From G965277745 sp965277745 (GTDB lineage Bacteria > Pseudomonadota > Gammaproteobacteria > Cardiobacteriales > Cardiobacteriaceae), in contig OZ255837.1 of assembly GCA_965277745.1 (NCBI GenBank), positions 806,001 to 870,000 on the forward strand: DNA of 64,000 nucleotides. The letters are read 5' to 3'. The notes under the pieces are model-generated. The model was not told where the DNA came from. It worked only from the letters and a program-made list of their open reading frames with translations, and searched no databases. Position numbers and translations under genes: made by a program. Positions 46,901 to 55,665 of the stretch are shown here, one piece after another (position 1 is the stretch's first letter; each line of letters opens with the position of its first letter).

Positions 46901-49346
46901 ATTGAAACCAACATAACAATCCAAAAATAAGGGCGGGAGACGTCGCGCCCATCACGGGCGCGTGAATTGAAACAACGTCAAGACCAGCAGAAATAGCATC
47001 ACGACTAGTCGCGCCCATCACGGGCGCGTGAATTGAAACCAACATAACAATCCAAAAATAAGGGCGGGAGACTGTCGCGCCCATCACGGGCGCGTGAATT
47101 GAAACGCTATAAGCTCTTCGCCATCATAGCCTGCCAAAGTCGCGCCCATCACGGGCGCGTGAATTGAAACAGATCGGCATCGTACGGCTGAATTTCGATA
47201 ATGAGTCGCGCCCATCACGGGCGCGTGAATTGAAACTGAACCAGTCAATTAACCAGTCAAGGAAACAATAGTCGCGCCCATCACGGGCGCGTGAATTGAA
47301 ACTCAACACCCGGCTGCGCCACGGAATGCATCCGGTGTCGCGCCCATCACGGGCGCGTGAATTGAAACGTCGCGCGTGGATGCAATCGAGCAGAAGCAAG
47401 CGGTCGCGCCCATCACGGGCGCGTGAATTGAAACATACGATGATTATAATGTGGCCGGGGACTTGGACGGTCGCGCCCATCACGGGCGCGTGAATTGAAA
47501 CCGCCATCTTTGCTTTGTTATCTTGCTCCAAGAGGTCGCGCCCATCACGGGCGCGTGAATTGAAACTAAAAGCGTGGGAAGATAAGGTACTGGAGGGTAA
47601 GTCGCGCCCATCACGGGCGCGTGAATTGAAACATGTTCTGGGTTTATTGGTGATTGGGAAAAAGAGGTCGCGCCCATCACGGGCGCGTGAATTGAAACCG
47701 CTCGTTTGGGTTGGACTGCTCGTAGTGTTGTCGTCGCGCCCATCACGGGCGCGTGAATTGAAACGTATCCCCGACTAAACGATATACAGCAATTCTATGT
47801 CGCGCCCATCACGGGCGCGTGAATTGAAACGGGATTACCGTTCTGGCGAACTGGACAAAGAACAGTCGCGCCCATCACGGGCGCGTGAATTGAAACACAA
47901 CAATACTCCAAAAAACAACGAAGAAAAATAGTCGCGCCCATCACGGGCGCGTGAATTGAAACTTTGGTTGCTGTTGCTCTTGATCGTATTGAGCCTGTCG
48001 CGCCCATCACGGGCGCGTGAATTGAAACTTCCGTCGTTGTTGCAGTCTGCTGGGTAAGGGAGTCGCGCCCATCACGGGCGCGTGAATTGAAACAAGCGGC
48101 GAGATTTTTCTCTACCGCAACTCGGCCGTCGCGCCCATCACGGGCGCGTGAATTGAAACTAGTTCATAGACTCGTGGCGTTTGCGTTTTGCGGGTCGCGC
48201 CCATCACGGGCGCGTGAATTGAAACACGGTAAGCGATCAAGATGCGCGCCAGCGCGCGGGTCGCGCCCATCACGGGCGCGTGAATTGAAACAATCAGGAC
48301 GCGGCTCTTGGAGCAAGATAACAACGTCGCGCCCATCACGGGCGCGTGAATTGAAACCAACATAACAATCCAAAAATAAGGGCGGGAGACTGTCGCGCCC
48401 ATCACGGGCGCGTGAATTGAAACATCACCGGTACATTGAACGGCAAAACCGGCAAATGTCGCGCCCATCACGGGCGCGTGAATTGAAACGTATGGATTAC
48501 CGTCGAAATAAAATAGGGAAAGGTCGCGCCCATCACGGGCGCGTGAATTGAAACTCCTTTATAATTTAAAAACACCTTTTCACCTCCAGTCGCGCCCATC
48601 ACGGGCGCGTGAATTGAAACGTTCTTTTGAGACGGAGGATCATCTTAATTTTGAGTCGCGCCCATCACGGGCGCGTGAATTGAAACTTAATAAACTCACA
48701 ACGATCACCACGACTGGATAGTCGCGCCCATCACGGGCGCGTGAATTGAAACATTGCAAAAGAGATTATAGATAGTGATGGAGAAAGTCGCGCCCATCAC
48801 GGGCGCGTGAATTGAAACGCTACGCGCGCCAAGCGCGCTAACGTGCAGGCTAGTCGCGCCCATCACGGGCGCGTGAATTGAAACTCTGCTCGGACGATAG
48901 CCCGATGCCGGCGCATCTGTCGCGCCCATCACGGGCGCGTGAATTGAAACGCTTCGGGTCGGGCTCTATCGCTACGCGACCAAGGTCGCGCCCATCACGG
49001 GCGCGTGAATTGAAACGACGGATTGCCAGATATCAGCAGACCAGATACAGTCGCGCCCATCACGGGCGCGTGAATTGAAACACTGTGAAGGCAGGAGAAT
49101 ATTTTACGATGACGAAGTCGCGCCCATCACGGGCGCGTGAATTGAAACAGGAATGAGCTGGTAAAAGCGCTGAATGTAAGAAGTCGCGCCCATCACGGGC
49201 GCGTGAATTGAAACACCATACCCAAGAAACTTTAAATTAAGCGACTTGGTCGCGCCCATCACGGGCGCGTGAATTGAAACTTACGCAACACTAACTCAAC
49301 CCGCAACTGACCTTGTCGCGCCCATCACGGGCGCGTGAATTGAAAC
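43960..49346 (+). CRISPR. Type I-C CRISPR array, 82 repeats and 81 spacers
   Basis: The 32-bp repeat starts GTCGCG and ends ATTGAAAC. It contains a perfect 7-bp stem, CGCGCCC with GGGCGCG, around the loop ATCAC. Repeats begin at 43960, 44025, 44092 and so on to 49315, with a mean period of 66.1 bp and spacers of 33-36 bp. As read here all 82 repeats are identical, and no degenerate terminal repeat is present. Several spacers are duplicated, nearly duplicated or reverse complements of others. The repeat type agrees with the type I-C-like cas genes upstream. Long open frames inside the array are artefacts of the repeat. Confidence 0.98.
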
Positions 49347-49356
49347 GTCTATCATT

Positions 49357-50531
49357 TGTAAAGAATGAGACTTAATCTGACATTTTTGATAAAATCGAGT
49401 CAAAAGGAGTCAGATTATGACGAATATTGAAATGAAGATAATCAAGCCCAAAGTTGGCCTTTTGGAGTTGGCAAAACAATTGGGTAGTGTGTCACAAGCA
49501 TGCAAAACGATGGGCTACAGCCGAGATAGTTTTTATCGTTTTAAACGTTTATACGAAAATGGTGGTGAAGACGCGCTGCGAGAAATCAGCCGTAAGAAAC
49601 CGGTGGTGAAGAATCGTGTTCCTGAGCATGTAGAACGTGCAGTAATTGATATAGCGATAGACAATCCTGCGCTAGGACAATTACGTGCCTCACAAGAGTT
49701 GTTAAAACGAGGCATTGTGGTGTCATCTGGTGGTGTTCGATCGATCTGGTTACGCCATGACCTTGAGACCATGAAAAAGCGCCTGAAAGCGTTGGAGTCT
49801 CGTTCGGCTCAAGAAGGTATTTTACTGACCGAGGAACAGCTTGCAGCGCTTGAGAAAGCCAAATCGCAACGCGAAGCCCATGGAGAAATTCAAACGCACC
49901 ACCCTGGATACCTTGGGGCACAGGATACGTATTTTGTCGGTACCATGAAAGGTGTTGGGCGTATTTATCAGCAGACTTTTATTGATACCTATAGCAAAGC
50001 GGCTCTCGCAAAGCTCTATATAGAGAAATCAGCGATCACAGCAGCTGATATGCTTAATGACCGGGTCATCCCATTTTTTGATGAATGCGAACTCCCCTTG
50101 TGTCGTATTCTTACCGACCGGGGCACTGAGTATTGTGGTAAAGTTGAGAGTCATGCCTATGAGCTTTATTTGGCTACTGAGAACGTTGATCACTCAAAGA
50201 CCAAGGCCAATAGTCCTCAAACGAACGGTATATGTGAGCGTTTTCATAGAACCATGAAAAATGAGTTTTATGATATAGTCTTTCGTAAGAAGATTTATCG
50301 TTCGCTAGATGAACTGCAAGTTGACGTTGATCACTGGATCAGTAAATATAATGAACAGCGTCCACATAGTGGTAAGCACTGTTATGGTAAAACACCGATG
50401 CAGACATTTCGTGAGGCAAAGCATTTGGCGCTAGAAAAACAAATTCCTAGTGTCGAATTATCTGACAATAACACTCAACGGACAGTTGTTGTTTGATAAT
50501 GTCTGTCAGATTAAGTTTTGATTTCTACACA
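49357..50531 (+). mobile_element. IS481-type element at the array's trailer end
   Basis: About 1175 bp. Inverted ends are TGTAAAGAATGAGACTTAAT on the left and TGTGTAGAAATCAAAACTTA read inward from the right, both leading into CTTAATCTGACA. It starts 10 bases after the last repeat. No matching target duplication is visible, so the right side was probably rearranged. Confidence 0.8.
49417..50496 (+). CDS. IS481-family transposase, intact
   Basis: 359 residues. Helix-turn-helix region GSVSQACKTMGYSRDSFYRF at the N-terminus. The DDE core has D in FIDTYSKAALAKLY, D in ILTDRGTEYCG and E in NSPQTNGICERFHRTMKNEF. AAAGGAG lies a few bases upstream of the ATG. It is the only undamaged non-IS630 transposase in this part of the window. 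Confidence 0.9.
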   Translation: MTNIEMKIIKPKVGLLELAKQLGSVSQACKTMGYSRDSFYRFKRLYENGGEDALREISRKKPVVKNRVPEHVERAVIDIAIDNPALGQLRASQELLKRGIVVSSGGVRSIWLRHDLETMKKRLKALESRSAQEGILLTEEQLAALEKAKSQREAHGEIQTHHPGYLGAQDTYFVGTMKGVGRIYQQTFIDTYSKAALAKLYIEKSAITAADMLNDRVIPFFDECELPLCRILTDRGTEYCGKVESHAYELYLATENVDHSKTKANSPQTNGICERFHRTMKNEFYDIVFRKKIYRSLDELQVDVDHWISKYNEQRPHSGKHCYGKTPMQTFREAKHLALEKQIPSVELSDNNTQRTVVV

Positions 50532-50574
50532 TAAAAAACATCACTGTTCACCCTGCCCACAAAAAGACCCACCG

Positions 50575-51003
50575 TTAAAAAGTCAACCCAACGATTGCCC
50601 CAATCACATCGATATGTCCATGGCACGCCCTTGCGATCGATAGGCACTTATCTTTTTTCGAAGGCGACATGCGCCTTTTTATTCGCTTTGGGGCGTTCGA
50701 GCGTTTTTTATAGGTCATGCCTAACCTTTTCAGGCCATAGCCAATGGTTCTTTGGGAGACGTTCAGTCGTTTAGCTCTTTCCCATTGATAATCATCAGGC
50801 GCCCGCTGGACATCTTTGGCCAATCTATCCATATCAAGCTTGGTCGCAGGTTTGTTGCGTCTCAGACAGGGTTGTATTTTTTTCTGCCATCGAAACAAGG
50901 TTCTTATGGGGATATCGAAGCGCTCGCTGGTTTGTTCAAATGTAAGCTTGAATTTCTTTTTTGTGGCAAAGACTTTTTGCCGGAATTTAAGAGGATATGT
51001 CAT
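50575..51003 (-). pseudogene. IS630-type transposase remnant, internally deleted
   Basis: The frame starts at the ATG at 51003 and reads TYPLKFRQKVFATKKKFKLT, then LTFEQTSERFDIPIRTLFRW, the helix-turn-helix N-terminus of a second IS630-type lineage unlike the three 1198-bp copies. It ends GHIDVIGAIVGLTF, which resembles a later segment (RxNVIGA) of such proteins, so the catalytic middle seems to be deleted. The remnant is fused in frame behind the truncated IS481 transposase. Confidence 0.65.
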
Positions 51004-51886
51004 GACCTGTATTATGACACAACATGTTGCTTTAGCTATATCATCATGATAGCGCTTGACGGTCGCCTCCTCGAGGGTCCTGTTCATCCTCTCCACCTGG
51101 TCGTTGCTCCATGGATGATTCACTTTGCTAAGGCGATGTTCAATATCATTGTCTTCACAAACCCGATCGAAGATATGGGGGAAGGTACAGCGATCTGACT
51201 TGTGGTTGGTAAATTGGATGCCATTGTCGGTTAGCACCGTGTGGATTTTGTAGGGCAGCGCCTCGATCAGATCGCGCAGGAACCGGGCGGCTTCCATCTT
51301 GCCGGCTTTCTCGCTCGATCTTACGAAGGCGAATTTGGAGGTCCTGTCAATGGCCACAAAAAGGCGCAGCTTTCCTTGTGCGCTGCTCGCCTCGGCAATG
51401 TCGAGGTGGAAATAGCCGATCGGGTAGGACTTGAAGGTTTTCTTTGCGGGTTTGTCTCCTTCTGAATTTGGCAACCTTGAGATGGCGTGGCGCCGCAAAC
51501 AGCGATGCAGCGATGCAGCGATGCAGCGAGGAGCGTGTCAGGTGAGGGAGGATTGCTTGCAGCACGTAAAGGCAATCATCCAAAGGCAACAGCGTGTGCT
51601 TTCGAAAGGCGATGATGATCGCTTCTTCCTCGGAGGACAGGACCGTCGAATGCGGCTGCCTGGGGGGTTTTGGCAGATCCGCGACCGAGTTTCGTTTCTT
51701 CCATTTGGCAACGGTCTTGGGGTTGATTGCGTAACGCCTGGCAAGCACTCTCAAGCTCTCTTGACTCTGTTGTATCGCTCGACGCACTGTCTCTGTCGTT
51801 TGGGCGCTGTCGTGTAAAATCTCTCCCATAGTGCTTCCTTCCATTCAATGGAAAATATTGTGCCATTAAAACTTGGGATCAAAAAT
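51004..51886 (-). pseudogene. IS481-type transposase 1, truncated and frameshifted
   Basis: The N-terminal frame (51844 down to ~51500) has AIQQSQESLRVLARRYAINP and LLPLDDCLYVLQAILPHL. A run of repeated ATGCAGCG units near 51504-51535 shifts the frame. The second frame reads ISRLPNSEGDKPAKKTFKSY, LFVAIDRTSKFAF and VNHPWSNDQVERMNRT with the DDE residues, but breaks off at KRYHDD where the IS630-type remnant begins. The C-terminal ~60 residues are gone. The left end of the element (TTTTTGATCCC on the minus strand) is next to a CTAG holding IS630 copy 2. Confidence 0.85.
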
Positions 51887-51889
51887 CTA

Positions 51890-53087
51890 GTCACCTGAAT
51901 CTAAAGTTCGCCGCATAATGTTTGATCAGCACGTTGGCAAAAGCGCCTGACGGAGGCCAGGATTTCATCAGCAGATTTCGTCCATTTGAAAGGCTTTGGG
52001 TTCTCGTTGTGGCACTGAATGAATTTGGTGATATCGGCTTCCAGGGATTTGACAGAGGTATGCGCTCCCCGCTGTACCTGTTTGCGGGTGAGTTCGGCAA
52101 ACCAACGCTCGACCTGATTGATCCATGATGCCGATGTGGGGGTGAAGTGGACGTGGTAGCGCGGTCGGCGGGCGAGCCACGCTTTGACCTCCTTGGTTTT
52201 GTGGGTGGCGTAATTGTCCATGATGATATGGATATCCAGATCATCGGGCATATTGGCGTCGATTTCCTTCAGAAAGGACAGAAACTCTTTGGCCCTGTGG
52301 CGCTTGTAGCATTTCCCGATCACAAAGCCGCTGGCCACGTCGAGAGCCGCGAACAGCGATGTCGTGCCATGACGCACATAATCGTGGGTCTGCCGTTCGG
52401 GGATGCCGGGGGCCATTGGCAGAATGGGTTGGGAGCGGTCCAATGCCTGGATCTGGCTCTTCTCGTCAACGGACAACACCAAGGCCCGGTTGGGCGGCGA
52501 GAGATAGAGGCCGACGATATCGCGAACCTTCTCGACGAACAAAGGGTCACTGGACAGTTTGAAGGTATCGCTGCGATGGGGTTGGAGGCCAAAGGCATTC
52601 CAAATGCGGCGGATCGTCGTGTGTGACAGGCCTGTTTCCTTCGCCATCGAACGGATGGACCAATGGTTGGCGTCACGGGGCTTGCTGTGCAATGTCCGTT
52701 CAATGACCGCCGCGACCTGATCGTCTTCAACTGTGCGCGGGCGGCCGGGGCGTGCCTCATCGAGAAGGCCGTCCACACGATCCTTGACGAACCGCCGCCG
52801 CCACTTGCCCACCGTGTGCTCGTGAAATCCGAGCTCGGCTCCAACCTCCTTGCTCGAAAGCCCGTCGGCGCAACGCAGGACCATCCGGCATCGATCGGAA
52901 AAAGAACGGGGAGCCCGGTGTCGCCGAACCTGACGCTCAAGGTAGTCACGCTCCTCAGAACTCAAAACCAATGGCGGTGATGGCCGCCCCTTTCTGCCTG
53001 GCATAAAACACCCTCCGGGATAGTCAAACGTCCCAGAGTCTATGTCTCCTCAATCAATTTATGAAGCGATTTTCAGTTCCATATGAC
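51890..53087 (-). mobile_element. IS630-family element, copy 2
   Basis: 1198 bp, identical in layout to copy 1 but inverted, flanked by TA (51888-51889 and 53088-53089) within CTAG on both sides. It lies between the two broken IS481-type elements. Copies 1 and 2 form the proposed endpoints of the 33.7-kb inversion. Confidence 0.93.
51901..53004 (-). CDS. IS630-family transposase, copy 2
   Basis: 367 residues, apparently intact, with the same DDE motifs as copy 1 and Arg instead of Trp in KWRRRFVK. Confidence 0.93.
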   Translation of the reverse strand: MPGRKGRPSPPLVLSSEERDYLERQVRRHRAPRSFSDRCRMVLRCADGLSSKEVGAELGFHEHTVGKWRRRFVKDRVDGLLDEARPGRPRTVEDDQVAAVIERTLHSKPRDANHWSIRSMAKETGLSHTTIRRIWNAFGLQPHRSDTFKLSSDPLFVEKVRDIVGLYLSPPNRALVLSVDEKSQIQALDRSQPILPMAPGIPERQTHDYVRHGTTSLFAALDVASGFVIGKCYKRHRAKEFLSFLKEIDANMPDDLDIHIIMDNYATHKTKEVKAWLARRPRYHVHFTPTSASWINQVERWFAELTRKQVQRGAHTSVKSLEADITKFIQCHNENPKPFKWTKSADEILASVRRFCQRADQTLCGEL

Positions 53088-54045
53088 TAGATGTTAGGTC
53101 CCATATTGTGATGGAAGGAATTGGTTTTGAATCTTTGCGGTTCTTTTGTCCAGATCTTACAAACGTATTCGTATGGGGTCAGACCGCGCAATGTTTTTAA
53201 CCGTTTTGCAAAATTGTACGCCCTGACAAATGCCTGCAGGTGACTGCGCAGTTGCTGGTGATTATCATCGTGATAGCGCTTGACCGTCGCTTCCTTGATC
53301 GTGCGGTTCATCCGTTCGACCTGGCCGTTCGTCCAGGGATGATTCGCCTTGGTCAGGCGATGTTCAATGTCATTCGCCGCACAGATCAGATCGAAACCTA
53401 TCTTGCGGCGCGTGATGCGATTGCGCGGCGGTTCGGCAAACTCGATCCCGTGATCGGTCAGAATTGTGTGAATCTTGTAGGGCACCACTTCGAGTAGGTG
53501 TTCAAGGAATTCCTGAGCCGTCTTGCGATTGGCTTGCTCGACCAGCTTTGTCACCGCGAATTGACTGGTTCGATCAATGGCCACAAAAAGATAGAGTTTG
53601 CCTTCTTGTGTTCTGAGGTGTGCACTGTCGATGTGAAAGTATCCAATCGGGTATTGCTTGAACTTCTCTCGCTTGGGCTTATCGCCATCCATGTCAGGCA
53701 ACCGTGAGATGCCATGGCGCTGAAAGCAGCGATGTAACGAAGAACGTCTCAGATGCGGGATTGACGGTTGCAAGGCGTAAAGACAATCATCCAAAGGCAA
53801 TAGCGTGTGCTTTCGAAAGGCAACGCATGCGGCTTCTTCTTCGAGACTGAGCACCGTTGAACGGGGGTTCTTGGGCCCCATAGGGGAGGGGCATCTTCAA
53901 CGCTCTGACGCTTCTTCCATTTGCAAACGGTCTTTGGATTGATGCCGTAACGCTTGCTTAACGCCGCGATCGAAGCTTGCGATCGCTGTATTTCCGCTCT
54001 GACTGCGTGCGTGGTCTTGGCGCCTGGGTGTAAAACTTGTCCCAT
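53087..54045 (-). pseudogene. IS481-type transposase 2, frameshifted
   Basis: The first frame starts at 54045 (MGQVLHPGAKTTHAVRAEIQ) and gives the helix-turn-helix LSKRYGINPKTVCKWKKR. A frameshift in CCTCCCCTATGGGG near 53880 moves the frame to GPKNPRSTVLSLEEEA. From there the DDE core is complete: FVAIDRTSQFAV, ILTDHGIEFA, HPWTNGQVERMNRT and LKTLRGLTPYEYV. The stop codon TAG is formed with the CTAG shared with IS630 copy 2. Confidence 0.9.
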
Positions 54046-54104
54046 AGGTTCCTCCGTGCTGAGGGATCCGTATAAATCATTCCATTATATGATGGGATCA
54101 AACA
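53092..54104 (-). mobile_element. IS481-type element 2, in the hydrolase gene
   Basis: About 1013 bp with ends TGTTTGATCCCATCATATAA and TGTTAGGTCCCATATTGTGA. CTAG stands on both sides (54106-54109 and, now split by IS630 copy 2, 53087-53090). IS481-type elements are known to insert at NCTAGN and duplicate it. The insertion interrupts the hydrolase gene whose N-terminus is at 54107-54280. Confidence 0.88.
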
Positions 54105-54106
54105 AC

Positions 54107-54280
54107 TAGGCGCTGGCGAGAGGGTGATGTGTCGCTTGGATACCAAACACCGAGGTTCAAGTCGTCAACCGACATCTCACGAAATCCAGCAGCTTCTGCA
54201 GCGACCACAAACGTGTGCAGCAGGATACAGGTGGAAAAGGCTAAAATCTTGGTTGAAAATAGATCAGTAATCGAACACAT
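54107..54280 (-). pseudogene. Dienelactone-hydrolase-like alpha/beta hydrolase, 5' part
   Basis: The frame from the ATG at 54280 gives about 58 residues: a signal peptide (hydrophobic ILAFSTCILLHTFVVAAEA), then AGFREMSVDD and LGVWYPSDTSPSRQRL, typical N-terminal features of predicted dienelactone hydrolases. At CTA/G it is cut by IS481-type element 2. The next codons, GGA CCT TTC GAT, are found at 18210 on the plus strand with the rest of the gene. Confidence 0.8.
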
Positions 54281-54324
54281 TTTTTAATTTTTCTTTGCAA
54301 ATCACGCCGTGGCGACAATCGCGG

Positions 54325-54984
54325 TCAATTCTCGCCGTCGCTTCCATAGTATTTCACCCCGATCTTGATTCGCTCGCGTCCCCTTTCGATGCGATGGGCG
54401 TTGCTGTCACGCAGGGAATAGACACAGCCACAGTATTCCTGCATGTAAAAGCGTTCCCGTTTGCTGATTTCGATCATGCGCTGGGAGCCGCCACCTTTAC
54501 GCCAGTTGAACGTCCAATACCGCATATCGGGATACTTCGCCGCGGCCCGTTCGCCGCAGGCATTGATCTGGGCCAGGTTTTTCCAGCGCGAAATGCCGAG
54601 CGAGCTGGTGATGACCGCGAATCCGTGTTCATGTGCATAGTGCGCGGTACGCTCGAAGCGTATGTCGAAACACATGGTACAGCGCGCGCCGCGCTCCGGT
54701 TCCCATTCCAGTCCTTTGGCGCGGGCGAACCAGTTCTCGGTATCGTAATCGCCATCGACGAAGGGGATATGGCATTTTTCGGCGAAAGCGATGTTTTCTT
54801 CTTTACGCAGGAGATATTCCTTGCGCGGATGAATATTCGGATTGTAGAAAAAGAGGGTGTAATCAATGCCGGAGGCGCGCATCGCCTCCATGATCTCTCC
54901 CGAACAAGGGGCGCAACACGAGTGGAGGAGAACTTTTTTGTCTCCGCCCGGTGGGGTAAGTGTCGCGGATTTACGCGCTTGCAT
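54325..54984 (-). CDS. queH: Epoxyqueuosine reductase QueH
   Basis: Last step of queuosine tRNA modification, cobalamin-independent (DUF208 family). 219 residues. The metal-cluster cysteines are in LLHSCCAPCSGE near residue 22, RCTMCFDIRFERTA and QEYCGCVYSLRDSN. TSSLGISRWKNLAQIN and FNWRKGGGSQRM are further family blocks. It is the last gene of the ldtD-fab-queH run; 54 bases separate it from the hypothetical gene upstream. Confidence 0.94.
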   Translation of the reverse strand: MQARKSATLTPPGGDKKVLLHSCCAPCSGEIMEAMRASGIDYTLFFYNPNIHPRKEYLLRKEENIAFAEKCHIPFVDGDYDTENWFARAKGLEWEPERGARCTMCFDIRFERTAHYAHEHGFAVITSSLGISRWKNLAQINACGERAAAKYPDMRYWTFNWRKGGGSQRMIEISKRERFYMQEYCGCVYSLRDSNAHRIERGRERIKIGVKYYGSDGEN

Positions 54985-55038
54985 GAGGGGTATCCGTCAA
55001 ATGGAAAAAGATACGCGCGATTTTGCCGGCCGTCAAAC

Positions 55039-55665
55039 TCATTGTGTATAGTAGCTCGGCTCGGCCTCGATCGGCCTGCGCGCGCGGAAGACGGCTTGCG
55101 GAATCGGACACGGCTCGCTGTCGTTGAAGATGTAAGTGCTGCCTTGGTAGAGAATCGCGCCGCTGCAACTGGGGGGTTCCCCCTCCAATCGGGCGCGCTT
55201 TTGCAAAGTGCCCGGGGCGTCCTCCGGCAATTGCTCCACCTCGCTTTTCGCCGGTTTTGCCGCGCTCTTGGTAGGACTCGCACGGCGAATCAGGCGGCAG
55301 TCGCGGAACTTATAACGGTTTTTATCGTCGGCGTAGATTTCGGAATTCCCCTGCTTGCAGCGGTAAATGTTGCTCGTAGAGAGCACGGTGTTCGCTGGGG
55401 GAATGTCGATCTCGTTCTGTGGCCGGAGATGCTGCAATTGTTCGGCGAGCGCCTTTTTATCGAGCGCTTTTTCCCGTGCCTGCGGATCGTAGTTTCCGTG
55501 GTGTAAGATGATGTATTCACGGTTCTTTTTGTCGATTTTCGGTTCGACAGGGAGATCCTTGTCGTCGGAGACGGACAAAAGAAGGGGGGCTTCTTGGGTC
55601 ACGCCGGGAAGATCCAATCCGAGAACGAGTAGCGCCCAGAAAAGGAGATATCGGCCTTTAGACAC
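55039..55665 (-). CDS. Hypothetical exported protein
   Basis: 208 residues, not recognised. The N-terminus (MSKGRYLLFWALLVLGLDLP) looks like a signal peptide. Two short Cys-containing blocks, NIYRCKQGNSEIYADDKNRYKFRDC and later PSCSGAILYQGSTYIFNDSEPC, resemble each other. Both have a Cys, a Tyr-containing strand and a closing Cys, suggesting two small disulfide-bonded repeats like DUF4124-type modules. The stretch between is low-complexity. The start overlaps the end of fabB by 8 bases. Function unknown. Confidence 0.72.
   Translation of the reverse strand: MSKGRYLLFWALLVLGLDLPGVTQEAPLLLSVSDDKDLPVEPKIDKKNREYIILHHGNYDPQAREKALDKKALAEQLQHLRPQNEIDIPPANTVLSTSNIYRCKQGNSEIYADDKNRYKFRDCRLIRRASPTKSAAKPAKSEVEQLPEDAPGTLQKRARLEGEPPSCSGAILYQGSTYIFNDSEPCPIPQAVFRARRPIEAEPSYYTQ

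Noticed and set aside
44057..49078. Many open frames of 60-140 codons containing SRPSRAREL or VSIHAPVMGAT
   Set aside because: They are translations of the CRISPR repeat and spacers, not genes.
49342..50536. Target duplication of the IS481-type element next to the array
   Set aside because: The flanks (ATCATT and TAAAAA) do not match, so none is reported.
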